Below, in pieces: positions 1 to 7,565 of a stretch of 14,389 nt of DNA. Position numbers and translations under genes: made by a program. Where the stretch lies: contig CASFUI010000245.1 in the NCBI GenBank assembly GCA_949297565.1, positions 1 through 14,389 on the forward strand, in the 5' to 3' direction. The first letter of the stretch is position 1. Every line of letters starts with the position of its first letter. Source of the DNA: an uncultured Eubacteriales bacterium. Lineage in GTDB: Bacteria > Bacillota > Clostridia > Lachnospirales > Lachnospiraceae. Below the pieces are notes generated by a model. The model saw only the letters and a program-made list of their open reading frames with translations, had not been told where the DNA came from and did not search any database.

Positions 1-406
1 CGATTTTACCGGTCTTGGCCAAAGGGATAAGTTTTCTTGTCCACTCAGGCGCCCCCACCGAATTGTGAATCCAGTAAATATCCATATCGTCAGTTCCCAG
101 CCGCTTGGCGCTGGCCTCATACATCACTGTCACAGCGTTTTCAGCATTTGGGTCGGCGCACTGTGGTGTGAACTTGTCAGAAATCAGGTAGCTGTCACGA
201 GAGACAGTGTTTAAAAACTCGCCCAGTACCTTTTCAGAAGCACCCATGCCATATGCATAAGCTGTATCCCACAAGTTCAGGCCGACTTTCATGGCCGCGT
301 CAAACACCGGACGCAAATCTGCGGCGGTCAGATTGCCGCCAAAGGTGCCATCGTTGCCCCATGCCCAAGCGCCCAGCGCGATTTTAGGTAATTGTTTCAG
401 TTCCAT
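1..406 (-). CDS. Aldo/keto reductase, N-terminal 135 residues (runs off left edge)
   Basis: NAD(P)H-dependent carbonyl reductase of the aldo/keto reductase superfamily, expected in the cytoplasm; substrate unknown. The first 135 codons are open with no stop. They begin MELKQLPKIALGAWAWG and carry the four expected catalytic positions: Asp47 and Tyr52 in DTAYAYG, Lys78 in SDKF, and His114 in IYWIHN. The family usually has about 280-330 residues, so roughly 60% lies outside the window. The ATG at 404-406 is preceded by GGAGGAAAC at good spacing, which fixes the start. The gene follows the broken CMD gene by 27 nt on the same strand and probably shares its promoter near 1222-1250. A nonsense codon in the leading gene could have polar effects on this one. 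Codons are GC-rich (many GGC, CTG, GCC). The family call is firm; the substrate cannot be told. Confidence 0.9.
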   Translation of the reverse strand, partial: MELKQLPKIALGAWAWGNDGTFGGNLTAADLRPVFDAAMKVGLNLWDTAYAYGMGASEKVLGEFLNTVSRDSYLISDKFTPQCADPNAENAVTVMYEASAKRLGTDDMDIYWIHNSVGAPEWTRKLIPLAKTGKI

Positions 407-433
407 ATTTGTTTCCTCCATTATAACAAAGTT

Positions 434-1195
434 CTATTCATTCGCCAGCAGCTCCTTGCTCGCATTCAGCGCGTTAAACAGACGGGGAATCCCCATGTAT
501 CCGCTGGCGTGTACTAAAGCGCAAACCACTTCTTCCCTGGTGTTGCCCATCTTCAGCGCTCCTTCCACATGGCTTTTGACCTGTACCTCCGCTCCGCCCA
601 GTGCAGCCAGCAGCACAACCGTTAGAAGCTCCCTTGTTTTGCTGTCCAGCCCTGTGCGCGTATTGAAATCGCCAAAGCAAAGCTCGGTCAAAAAGCGCGG
701 CACCATCTTGGCAAAGTCGCCGGGCAGCCAGGTGTAGCGGTCAGCAATTTCCGTTCCATAGACAGGAGACTGAATTTCAAGGCCCTTTTCATACCGCTCC
801 GTATCGGAGGCCAGGGTGCCCTGTTTGGGAAGCGGCAGCTCGATACCGTTTTCCTCAAAGACCTCATTCATGGTGCTGATAGCATTGAGCGTCTTGGGAA
901 ACCCAATGAAGGGCGCACATTGATAAATCGCCTCCCGAATCTCTGTCGGTGTGCATCAGGCGTTGAGACTGGCCTGCACATGGGACTTTATCTGAGGCAA
1001 AGCACTTATCGCCGTCAGTACTGTGATCGTTACCAGCTCCCGCATTCGGTTATCCAAGCTACCGGTATAGCATACGTCGCCAAAGATAAAACCCTGCAAT
1101 ATCTGCATAAATTCCGGATCGGTCCCTTCCTTGCCGGCAGCATGGCTGTGAAACAGCTCCTGCATTTTTTGTTCTGTTCTTTCTCTTCGATTCAT
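434..1195 (-). pseudogene. Two-domain carboxymuconolactone decarboxylase (CMD) family protein, interrupted by one in-frame TGA
   Basis: A single reading frame of 253 codons runs from ATG 1195 to a stop at 434-436, the usual length for a tandem CMD-domain protein, but codon 80 is TGA (956-958). Both halves carry the CMD helix pattern. Domain 1 has MRELVTITVL and KSHVQASLNA, stop, CTPTEIREAIYQC. Domain 2 has TRELLTVVLL and KSHVEGALKMGNTREEVVCAL. Aligning the two repeats puts the stop opposite the Gly of KMGNT, so GGA to TGA is the simplest cause. AGGAAG lies 7 nt before ATG 1195. The distal ATG at 869-871 has no ribosome site and falls mid-protein, so it is not a natural start. Neither domain has the CxxC of AhpD peroxidases, so the function would be CMD-like, not peroxidase. 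It leads an operon with the aldo/keto reductase. A sequencing error or Sec readthrough are less likely alternatives. Confidence 0.82.
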
Positions 1196-1221
1196 GACAG
1201 CACTTCCTTTCGATTTTTTTT

Positions 1222-1250
1222 ATTATAAAACTCCCACAATTCAATGTCTA
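1222..1250 (-). promoter_or_regulatory. Sigma-70-type promoter for the CMD/aldo-keto reductase operon
   Basis: On the minus strand TAGACA (1245-1250) and TATAAT (1222-1227) are separated by exactly 17 nt. This lies just upstream of the CMD start and downstream of the lysR terminator, so the operon has its own promoter. The -35 hexamer sits inside the LysR-type box described separately, a layout typical of LysR-family targets. Confidence 0.65.
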
Positions 1251-1260
1251 ATACCTATTG
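1242..1260 (-). promoter_or_regulatory. LysR-type operator (T-N11-A box) at the CMD promoter
   Basis: The minus strand reads CAATAGGTATTAGACATTG. It is a CAAT-N11-ATTG interrupted palindrome that satisfies the T-N11-A rule of LysR-type regulators, and it overlaps the -35 box. Its core, ATAGG-T-ATTAGACAT, matches 14 of 15 bases of a site at 11294-11308 before the flavodoxin operon. The adjacent LysR gene is the natural candidate regulator. Binding is inferred. Confidence 0.6.
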
Positions 1261-1297
1261 TTTATCTTTTTCAATGCTTTTTTTGTATTGATAAAGC

Positions 1298-1339
1298 AAA
1301 AAACAAGGACCTTCAAGTCAATCATTTCTTGAAGATCCT
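1298..1339 (-). terminator. Rho-independent terminator of the lysR gene
   Basis: An inverted repeat pairs AGGA plus CTTCAAG (1306-1317, one mismatched base inside) with CTTGAAG plus TCCT (1328-1339). Read on the minus strand it is followed by TTGTTTTTT. It lies 16 nt past the lysR stop and separates lysR from the CMD operon. Confidence 0.8.
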
Positions 1340-1354
1340 AATATAGGTCAACGG

Positions 1355-2242
1355 TTATTCGATTTTTGCTCGAAACATGTTGATTTCCTGAATAAACAGG
1401 GAGGTTGCGGGCGAAAACAGGTGGTTTTTCTTCCAGACCAGCACGCTGCGGGTAGTGTGTTCCGGAGCTATCGGGACAAACCGCAGCCGTGGACTGCTGT
1501 GGATGGCCAGCGCACCGTCAAGGCAAAAAGCACAGCCAAGCCCGGCCTCTACCAGTAAAGCGGCATTTGATAAAAGTGTATAACTCAACGGAATAGTTAA
1601 ATCCTTTTCATCACGTTTGATCCAATTCAAAATCTCGTTGCGCACCCGTTCCCGCAACGGAAGAATCAATGGGTGGGCAGCAATTTCATCTGGAGTAATC
1701 GTTCCCCGCTCCGCCAGCGGATGATCATCCCTCATGAGGATGCCCCAGGTTTCTTTTTGAGAGAGGCGGACAAAATCGTATTTCGCGGTATCAACCGGCT
1801 CTAACAGGAGTCCGACATCTATCAGTCCTTTATCTAACCGATCCTTGATATTATCCGCCATCTCATTGTACAAATGAAATTGGATCAAAGGGTACTTATC
1901 GGAAAACTGCTTAATCAGCTTTGCAAACAGACGGCTTCCTACCGCTTCAGAAGCTCCGAGGGCGATCAGTCCGCTCACATCCGCGTTTCGTTCTACAAAA
2001 GACTGCTCCAGACGATCTGCCAGCTCCACGATTTCCTCGGCCCGCTGACGGAAAAAGATACCGTCATCTGTTAAAGTCAATCCGTTTTTTCCGCGGAGCA
2101 TTAATGTGGTCCCCAGTTCCTTTTCTAAGTCCATGATCTGGCGGCTTAGCGTCGGCTGGGTTACATGCAGAATATCCGCTGCTCTGGTGATGTTTTCTTC
2201 CTGTGCCGCCGCTAAAAAATAGCGGAGTGTGCGAAGTTCCAT
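1355..2242 (-). CDS. LysR-family transcriptional regulator
   Basis: DNA-binding regulator of 295 residues, the normal LysR length. The N-terminus MELRTLRYFLAAAQ, followed by a winged helix-turn-helix with NITRAADILHVTQPTLSRQI (about residues 17-36), is diagnostic. The rest fits the periplasmic-binding-like effector domain, including GLIDVGLLLEP and the late EAGLGCAF segment. The ATG at 2240-2242 is chosen because GGAG lies 9 nt upstream; an in-frame GTG at 2279-2281 would add 13 residues but has no ribosome site. The gene has its own terminator and a plausible promoter. It lies upstream of, and on the same strand as, the CMD and aldo/keto reductase genes. Matching 15-mers at the CMD promoter and before the distant flavodoxin operon make it the likely regulator of both. 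The effector is unknown. Codon use is GC-rich, like its two downstream neighbours. Confidence 0.93.
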   Translation of the reverse strand: MELRTLRYFLAAAQEENITRAADILHVTQPTLSRQIMDLEKELGTTLMLRGKNGLTLTDDGIFFRQRAEEIVELADRLEQSFVERNADVSGLIALGASEAVGSRLFAKLIKQFSDKYPLIQFHLYNEMADNIKDRLDKGLIDVGLLLEPVDTAKYDFVRLSQKETWGILMRDDHPLAERGTITPDEIAAHPLILPLRERVRNEILNWIKRDEKDLTIPLSYTLLSNAALLVEAGLGCAFCLDGALAIHSSPRLRFVPIAPEHTTRSVLVWKKNHLFSPATSLFIQEINMFRAKIE

Positions 2243-2288
2243 ATCTACCGTCTCCTTTTTAGAACAAGAAGCAGACATCACAAGCCTG

Positions 2289-2317
2289 ATTAGACCTGTA
2301 ATGCCTGTTTCTGTAAA
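2289..2317 (-). promoter_or_regulatory. Probable lysR promoter with a weak copy of the operator core
   Basis: On the minus strand TTTACA (2312-2317) and TCTAAT (2289-2294) are 17 nt apart, each one base from consensus, about 47 nt upstream of the lysR ATG. Between them lies ACAGGCATTACAGGT (2294-2308), which agrees with the shared ATAGGCATTAGACAT site at 11 of 15 positions and could allow autoregulation. The operator part is tentative. Confidence 0.5.
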
Positions 2318-2325
2318 TATTATTT

Positions 2326-2892
2326 TTAATGTTTTTTATTTTGAGGCAAGGACATATATTTATCCGACTCCTTAAATTCCTCATAGACATTGTTATACGC
2401 GGCTATCGTCTCCCCGCGTGCAAAGCTGTCTCCCATTGCTCTCGCCACAGCGTCAGTATACAATTCCTGTGCCTCCTGCTTAGAGCTGCAATTTTTAAGC
2501 TGTGTTTCAAGCGACTCTCTCTGCTGCTGTACTCTCGCCATTTTAGCATACTCAACCGGATTGTTAATGCGAAGATACTGCATTTCGTCAGCAGTCAGCT
2601 TATCTCCGTTTTTAACTTTCCGTTCAAGCTTATCAATAAACTCTTTCTTTTCCTCTTCAGTCATACCGTCTGTCGGGTCAAATATGCCGTCAACAGCGTC
2701 CCTGAGCACCAAACCTATCTCGCTCACATCATATTCCGAAGATTTTTTCCCGCTCTCCTGTCCGTTATCCCGCTCCTTGGCATATTTTGCAAAAAGACTG
2801 CCAAAAACCTTGCTTTTGTTTTTTACACCGCTGCTGTTGTTTTTATAAAAATACATGCTCGTGACGTTATAAACTTTTTCAACCTCTTTCAT
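2326..2892 (-). CDS. Uncharacterised helical protein, 188 residues
   Basis: I do not recognise a named family. The protein has no signal peptide or membrane segment and is highly charged. Residues from about 75 onward (MTEEEKKEFIDKLERKVKNG) look helical and acidic/basic. A central segment, LTADEMQYLRINNPVEYAKM, leads into a glutamine- and glutamate-rich helix (QQQRESLETQL) that could form a coiled coil. It is probably cytoplasmic. The start at 2890-2892 is well supported by AAAGGAGG 8 nt upstream. The gene lies 137 nt downstream of the polyphosphate:AMP phosphotransferase on the same strand. I see no clear terminator in that gap, so co-transcription is possible but the spacing is loose. The gap holds only AT-rich sequence with no other gene. 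Function is unknown. Confidence 0.75.
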   Translation of the reverse strand: MKEVEKVYNVTSMYFYKNNSSGVKNKSKVFGSLFAKYAKERDNGQESGKKSSEYDVSEIGLVLRDAVDGIFDPTDGMTEEEKKEFIDKLERKVKNGDKLTADEMQYLRINNPVEYAKMARVQQQRESLETQLKNCSSKQEAQELYTDAVARAMGDSFARGETIAAYNNVYEEFKESDKYMSLPQNKKH

Positions 2893-3029
2893 GCCGACCG
2901 CCTCCTTTTATATAAGTTTGCAAGCAACGTCATGCAGTATTTTACAAATCTGCCACATTTTCATTTGCTTTATATATCGGCATTTCAGACGTTTTATTTT
3001 ATTTATTTAAAGAAAAATTATTTTAAAGA

Positions 3030-4505
3030 TTAATGTTTGTCAAGCTTTTCCTCAATCGCCTCTATTACTGTTTTTAAAGCTTTAATCCTTGCATATTTTT
3101 TGTCATTTGATTCGAGAATATGCCATGGGGCATAGGCTGTGTTTGTCTTCTTGAGCATTTCATTGACAGCTTCTTCGTACAAATCCCATTTTTCCCTGTT
3201 GCGCCAATCCTCGTCCGTAATCTTCCAGCGCTTTTCCGGTGTGTTCTCACGCTCTTTAAAGCGAGCAAGCTGTGTATCTTTATCAATGTGAACCCAGAAC
3301 TTTACTATTACCGCACCCCAGTCCGCAAGCTCCTTCTCAAATTCATTAATCTCAACATACGCTCTCTGCCACTCATTTTCGCTGCAAAAGCCTTCAAGAC
3401 GTTCTACCATGACACGTCCGTACCATGTCCTGTCAAATATGGCTACATGGCCTGTTTTTGGAAGTCTGTTCCAAAAACGCCACAAATAGTGCCTTGCCTT
3501 TTCATGCGGCTCAGGGCTGGCAATAGGATGCACCTCATACCCTCTTGGGTCAAGCGCTTCTGTAATTCTTTTAATATTGCCTCCCTTTCCTGCCGCATCC
3601 CAGCCTTCATAAGCTATGATTACAGGAATTTTTTTGCGGTAGATTTCATTGTGCAGCTCATTCAGACGCTTCTGATACTTGTCAAGCGCTGTATCATACT
3701 CCTTGTCAGTCATTGTCTTATCCAATTTAACCTCTGACAGCTTTTCTATCTGTTTTAACGGAAAGGCATTCTGCAAAAGCGGTACAGCCAACGCGCTGTT
3801 CATAAGCGCGGTGTCTATTCCCTGTACGAGCATCTCCAGAATTTGCAGATGAGCCCACTTTTTGCTCTCGGCGTCTATAATATACCACGGCGCGCTCGAC
3901 TGATTGGTATCACATAAATACTGTTCATATATATCCATGCTTTTGTTGTAATGCTTGCTCTGCCACAAATCATATTTGCTTACACGCCACTTTGTATTTT
4001 CATCCGAAAGCAGCTTCTGCAAGCGTTTGCTGTGCTCCTGTTCATCAATCTGGAAGAAAAATTTAAGCAGCAGATAACCATTATCTGTAAGCTGACGCTC
4101 AAAACGCTTAATGCTCTCTATTCTTTTTTTATAATCCTCATCAGATAATTCTCCCAGAGCTTTCTGTTTTGTGACTTCACTTAACCAGCCGCTGTCCATA
4201 AATACAAATTTTCCGGCTTCAGGTATTTTGACAAAATGACGATACAAAAACGGCTTTCTCTTTTCCTCTTTAGTCGGCTCGTCCATGACCGCAACCTTAA
4301 AAAAGCGCGGGTCAATATTTTTAATGATTTTTCCGAGAACACTGCCCTTTCCGGCAGCTCCCCAGCCTTCTAAAAGCACTAATACAGGCAGTTTTTTCTG
4401 CATAATTAAAATCTGCTGCTGCTGCAGACGCTCTTTTGCTTTTTTTAGCCGTGTCTCCATTTCCTCGTCTGAAGGCTGCTCCATTTTATTCCAATCCTTT
4501 AACAT
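3030..4505 (-). CDS. pap: Polyphosphate:AMP phosphotransferase (two fused PPK2 domains)
   Basis: Transfers phosphate from inorganic polyphosphate to AMP, giving ADP; cytoplasmic. The 491 residues hold two PPK2 domains in tandem, the normal architecture of the polyphosphate:AMP phosphotransferase branch. The C-terminal domain is complete: Walker A EGWDAAGKGG near residues 300-309 and the lid/Walker B segment DRTWYGRVMVER near 358-369. The N-terminal domain has EGWGAAGKGS near 46-55, where the aspartate is glycine, and MDSGW where DRTWYGR would be, so it looks non-catalytic. ATG 4503-4505 is chosen because GGAGG lies 5-6 nt upstream; an in-frame TTG at 4517 overlaps that site. The gene lies 94 nt after the C_GCAxxG_C_C gene on the same strand. 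It would let the cell recover ADP from AMP at the expense of stored polyphosphate. Confidence 0.93.
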   Translation of the reverse strand: MLKDWNKMEQPSDEEMETRLKKAKERLQQQQILIMQKKLPVLVLLEGWGAAGKGSVLGKIIKNIDPRFFKVAVMDEPTKEEKRKPFLYRHFVKIPEAGKFVFMDSGWLSEVTKQKALGELSDEDYKKRIESIKRFERQLTDNGYLLLKFFFQIDEQEHSKRLQKLLSDENTKWRVSKYDLWQSKHYNKSMDIYEQYLCDTNQSSAPWYIIDAESKKWAHLQILEMLVQGIDTALMNSALAVPLLQNAFPLKQIEKLSEVKLDKTMTDKEYDTALDKYQKRLNELHNEIYRKKIPVIIAYEGWDAAGKGGNIKRITEALDPRGYEVHPIASPEPHEKARHYLWRFWNRLPKTGHVAIFDRTWYGRVMVERLEGFCSENEWQRAYVEINEFEKELADWGAVIVKFWVHIDKDTQLARFKERENTPEKRWKITDEDWRNREKWDLYEEAVNEMLKKTNTAYAPWHILESNDKKYARIKALKTVIEAIEEKLDKH

Positions 4506-4599
4506 TATACCCTCCAATTCTAAGTACAGCTCTCACTATTAAGTATATAATATCCGCTCTCAGCAAAAATATAACTGACAATTCCTCTTTTTCTGCACG

Positions 4600-4992
4600 T
4601 TAGTCAGATTTTTCGCTGAGCAGTTCCTCTAAAAACATTGCTGCATCCATTACACAGTCATTACACTCTCTCAGCACCTCGCCTGTCCCTATTCCTTTAA
4701 GCTCTTTACATATAACAGATTTATTCTGCTCCTTAAACTTTGTGATTATTGTCTTTGCATCAGCAAAGGAAGCCTTCTTATTTTTGTTTACAAGCCCGAT
4801 TACTACAGCAGCGCCTATAAGCGCTCCGCAGGTCGCCTCCATTGAGCCCATTCCCACGGCAAACGCCTGCGTAATATTTTTCATTGTCTCCTCGTCTATA
4901 CCCGCAATGTCACAATATGAACACGCAACTGCCTGCGCGCAGTTATATCCGCTTTTCTTTTTATTTACGGCTTCTAATGCTCTTGTCTCCAT
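4600..4992 (-). CDS. C_GCAxxG_C_C family redox protein
   Basis: Small cysteine-rich protein of 130 residues, assigned to the C_GCAxxG_C_C (redox-active protein) family from its spaced cysteines. These are Cys18 in SGYNCAQAV, Cys55 in the signature ATCGALIGA, Cys95 in VICKEL, and Cys110 and Cys113 in ECNDCVMDAA. Cys24 and Cys27 are additional. The glycine-rich FAVGMGSMEATCGA stretch and the hydrophobic segment after it are typical. The family is found mostly in anaerobes; its biochemical role is not settled, though a thiol or metal redox function is likely. ATG 4990-4992 has AGGAGG 9 nt upstream; an in-frame GTG two codons earlier lies too close to that site. No clear promoter was found in the AT-rich region upstream (4993-5231). 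Confidence 0.88.
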   Translation of the reverse strand: METRALEAVNKKKSGYNCAQAVACSYCDIAGIDEETMKNITQAFAVGMGSMEATCGALIGAAVVIGLVNKNKKASFADAKTIITKFKEQNKSVICKELKGIGTGEVLRECNDCVMDAAMFLEELLSEKSD

Positions 4993-5067
4993 ATTCACTA
5001 TCCTCCTGATAAAATATAACAGTATATTTCTTCTACAATAAATACAAAAACTAATGAATTATTATAT

Positions 5068-5200
5068 AGCTCCAAACCTAACTTTATTTCTAATCAACCA
5101 TCAACTCTAGATTTTTTATGTTATCCTATATGACAGCTCCAATTATTTTTATTATAACAGATAGCGCATATCTGTGTCTACTTTTGCAGTATAGCTCCAA
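5068..5200. repeat. Three copies of AGCTCCAA in the gap upstream of the C_GCAxxG_C_C gene
   Basis: The 239-nt region 4993-5231 holds no gene. Within it AGCTCCAA occurs at 5068-5075, 5135-5142 and 5193-5200, all in one orientation. The outer two extend to TATAGCTCCAAA (5065-5076 and 5190-5201). A perfect 7-bp hairpin, ACAGATA/TATCTGT with a 5-nt loop (5157-5175), lies between the last two copies and lacks a T-tract on either strand. Function is unknown; a leader or regulator site for the downstream minus-strand gene is possible. Confidence 0.35.
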
Positions 5201-5231
5201 AATTTTTTGCCAGTTCGCAGTCATGCGCACC

Positions 5232-5272
5232 AAAAAAACGGAGACAAACCGAAATCGGTTTGCCCCCGTTTT
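5232..5272 (-). terminator. Rho-independent terminator of pflB
   Basis: A long hairpin. CAAACCG (5245-5251) pairs with CGGTTTG (5256-5262), and an outer AAAACGG (5235-5241) pairs with CCGTTTT (5266-5272), with two mismatches between the helices. On the minus strand the T-tract is the complement of seven A bases at 5232-5238. It lies 14 nt past the pflB stop. On the plus strand only four T follow, so it mainly serves pflB. Confidence 0.88.
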
Positions 5273-5286
5273 ATTAATATCCTTTA

Positions 5287-7539
5287 TTACATTCTGTCAT
5301 GGAATGTTCTTGAAATAACATCCATCTGCTGTTCCTTTGTAAGATCGATAAACTTAACAGCGTAACCGGATACACGGATTGTGAAGTTAGCATACTCTGG
5401 CTTCTCAGGATGCTCCATAGCGTCAATGAGCTTATCCTTACCGAATACGTTTACGTTAAGGTGATGAGCGCCCTGGTCGAAGTAACCATCCATTACATTT
5501 ACAAGATTATTAATTCTCTCTTCGTCATTGTGTCCCAATGCGTCAGGGTTCATTGTCTGTGTATTAGAGATACCGTCCAATGCCCACTCATATGGAAGCT
5601 TTGTAAGAGAATTGAGTGATGCAAGAAGTCCGTTCTGCTCTGCACCGTAGCTTGGGTTAGCACCAGGAGCAAGAGGAGTACCAGCCTTACGTCCGTCAGG
5701 CATAGCACCTGTGTACTTGCCGTAAACTACGTTTGATGTGATTGTAAGGATAGATGTTGTAGGCTCTGAATTTCTGTATGTGTGTCTCTTCTTAATCTTC
5801 TCAAGGAATGTCTTAAGAAGCCATACAGCAATATCATCAGCTCTGTCATCATCATTACCGTACTTAGGGAAATCGCCCTCTGTCTCGTAATCTACAACGA
5901 TACCTGTCTCGTCACGTATTGTCTTAACCTTAGCATATTTAATAGCTGAAAGTGAGTCAACAACATGAGAGAAGCCTGCGATACCTGTTGCGAATGTTCT
6001 CTTAACGTCTGTATCGATAAGAGCCATCTCAGCAGCTTCATAGTAATATTTATCATGCATATACTGTATAAGGTTAAGTGTATTGACATAAAGGTCAGCT
6101 AACCAATCCATCATAGCGTCAAACTTCTCAATAACCTCATCATAATCAAGATACTCTGAAGTAATAGGCTTATAAGCAGGACCAACCTGTTCTCTGTTCT
6201 TAACATCTACACCGCCGTTGATAGCGTAGAGCAGGCACTTAGCAAGGTTAGCTCTTGCACCGAAGAACTGCATTTCCTTACCTGTCTGAGTAGCAGATAC
6301 ACAGCAGCAGATTGAGTAATCATCGCCCCATGTAACCTTCATAACATCATCGTTCTCGTACTGAATTGAGCTTGTATTTACAGAAATCTTAGCAGCATAC
6401 TTCTTGAATGTCTCAGGAAGACGTGAAGAGTAAAGCACTGTAAGGTTTGGCTCAGGTGAAGGTCCCATGTTCTCAAGTGTGTGAAGGAATCTGAAGTCGT
6501 TCTTTGTAACCATTGAACGTCCGTCAATACCTGTTCCTGCAACTTCAAGTGTAGCCCATGTAGGGTCACCTGAGAAAAGCTCGTTATAAGAAGTAATTCT
6601 TGCGAACTTAACCATTCTGAACTTCATAACCATATGGTCGATAAGCTCCTGAGCTTCCTTCTCTGTGATAACACCGTTGTCAAGGTCTCTCTGAATATAA
6701 ATATCAAGGAATGTAGATACACGTCCAACAGACATAGCTGCGCCGTTCTGAGTCTTGATAGCTGCAAGATAACCGAAATATAACCACTGGCATGCTTCTT
6801 TTGCGTTTGAAGCCGGCTTAGAAATATCATAGCCATAGATTTCTGCCATTTTCTTCATACCTGCCAATGCCTTGTACTGGTCAGAAATCTCTTCTCTCAA
6901 ACGAATTATGTCATCTGTCATTGTACCGCATCCACAGTTGTCATAATCTCTTTTCTTCTCTGCCATAAGAAAATCGATACCGTAAAGAGCAACTCTTCTG
7001 TAATCGCCAACGATACGTCCGCGTCCGTATGTGTCAGGAAGACCTGTGATGATGTGGCTGTGACGAGCCTTTCTCATCTCCGGAGTATAGGCATCAAATA
7101 CACCCTGGTTGTGTGTCTTGTGATACTCTGTAAAAATCTTGTGAAGCTCAGGACTTGGCTCATAGCCATAATTCTTGCATGCTTCCTCTGCCATCTTAAT
7201 ACCGCCGTAAGGCATAAATGCTCTCTTAAGCGGCTTATCTGTCTGAAGACCTACAATCTGCTCGAGATCTTTCATAGACTCATCTATATAACCAGGACCA
7301 TAAGCGGTAAGACCGGAAACAACCTCTGTCTCCATATCAAGTACGCCGCCCTTAGCTCTCTCTTCTTTCTGTAACTCCTGTAATCTGCCCCAAAGCTTAT
7401 TTGTTGCCTCTGTAGGTCCCTCCAGGAAGCTTTCATCTCCGTCATATGGCTTGTAGTTCTTCTGAATGAAATCTCTAACATTGATTTCTTCTTTCCAAAG
7501 TCTACCCTTGAAACCGTTCCACTGTTCCATCTGTACCAT
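5287..7539 (-). CDS. pflB: Formate acetyltransferase (pyruvate formate-lyase)
   Basis: Glycyl-radical enzyme that converts pyruvate and CoA to acetyl-CoA and formate, central to anaerobic sugar fermentation; cytoplasmic. The 750-residue length fits the family. The conserved cysteine pair is Cys412-Cys413 in DDYSICCCVSATQTG, preceded here by a third cysteine. The glycyl-radical site is Gly725 in IRVSGYAVKF, 25 residues from the C-terminus. The N-terminus MVQMEQWNGFKGRLWKEEI is typical; ATG 7537-7539 has AAGGAGGAA 9 nt upstream, whereas an upstream in-frame TTG at 7584 lies before that ribosome site. The activating enzyme gene pflA is not adjacent and must be elsewhere. A long AT-rich leader, a Rex-like box and an operator-like palindrome precede the gene, and a strong terminator follows, so it is probably monocistronic and redox-regulated. 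Confidence 0.97.
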   Translation of the reverse strand: MVQMEQWNGFKGRLWKEEINVRDFIQKNYKPYDGDESFLEGPTEATNKLWGRLQELQKEERAKGGVLDMETEVVSGLTAYGPGYIDESMKDLEQIVGLQTDKPLKRAFMPYGGIKMAEEACKNYGYEPSPELHKIFTEYHKTHNQGVFDAYTPEMRKARHSHIITGLPDTYGRGRIVGDYRRVALYGIDFLMAEKKRDYDNCGCGTMTDDIIRLREEISDQYKALAGMKKMAEIYGYDISKPASNAKEACQWLYFGYLAAIKTQNGAAMSVGRVSTFLDIYIQRDLDNGVITEKEAQELIDHMVMKFRMVKFARITSYNELFSGDPTWATLEVAGTGIDGRSMVTKNDFRFLHTLENMGPSPEPNLTVLYSSRLPETFKKYAAKISVNTSSIQYENDDVMKVTWGDDYSICCCVSATQTGKEMQFFGARANLAKCLLYAINGGVDVKNREQVGPAYKPITSEYLDYDEVIEKFDAMMDWLADLYVNTLNLIQYMHDKYYYEAAEMALIDTDVKRTFATGIAGFSHVVDSLSAIKYAKVKTIRDETGIVVDYETEGDFPKYGNDDDRADDIAVWLLKTFLEKIKKRHTYRNSEPTTSILTITSNVVYGKYTGAMPDGRKAGTPLAPGANPSYGAEQNGLLASLNSLTKLPYEWALDGISNTQTMNPDALGHNDEERINNLVNVMDGYFDQGAHHLNVNVFGKDKLIDAMEHPEKPEYANFTIRVSGYAVKFIDLTKEQQMDVISRTFHDRM

Positions 7540-7565
7540 TGTTCCTTGTTCCTCCTTGTTTAATT

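Noticed and set aside
434..871. Stand-alone 145-residue CMD gene starting at 871
   Set aside because: No ribosome site precedes that ATG, and the frame continues upstream through 28 codons that encode the end of the first CMD domain.
956..958. TGA in the CMD frame as a selenocysteine codon
   Set aside because: The codon aligns with a Gly in the second repeat, not with a catalytic Cys, and neither domain has a CxxC. The only near hairpin after it (a 4-bp CCGA/TCGG stem) is too short for a convincing SECIS element.
956..958. TGA read as glycine by an altered genetic code
   Set aside because: TGA ends the DUF4405-type gene at 12812-12814, overlapping the next ATG, and ends the fusion gene at 13915-13917, so it is a normal stop.
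2329..3033. Plus-strand 234-residue frame opposite the uncharacterised protein
   Set aside because: No ribosome site, composition typical of an antisense shadow, and it covers a minus-strand gene with a strong ribosome site.
3120..3737. Plus-strand 205-residue frame
   Set aside because: It lies entirely antisense to the well-supported polyphosphate:AMP phosphotransferase gene.
4565..4610. Terminator after the C_GCAxxG_C_C gene
   Set aside because: CTGAC and GTCAG can pair on the minus strand before a T-rich stretch, but the stem is only 5 bp with a very large loop.
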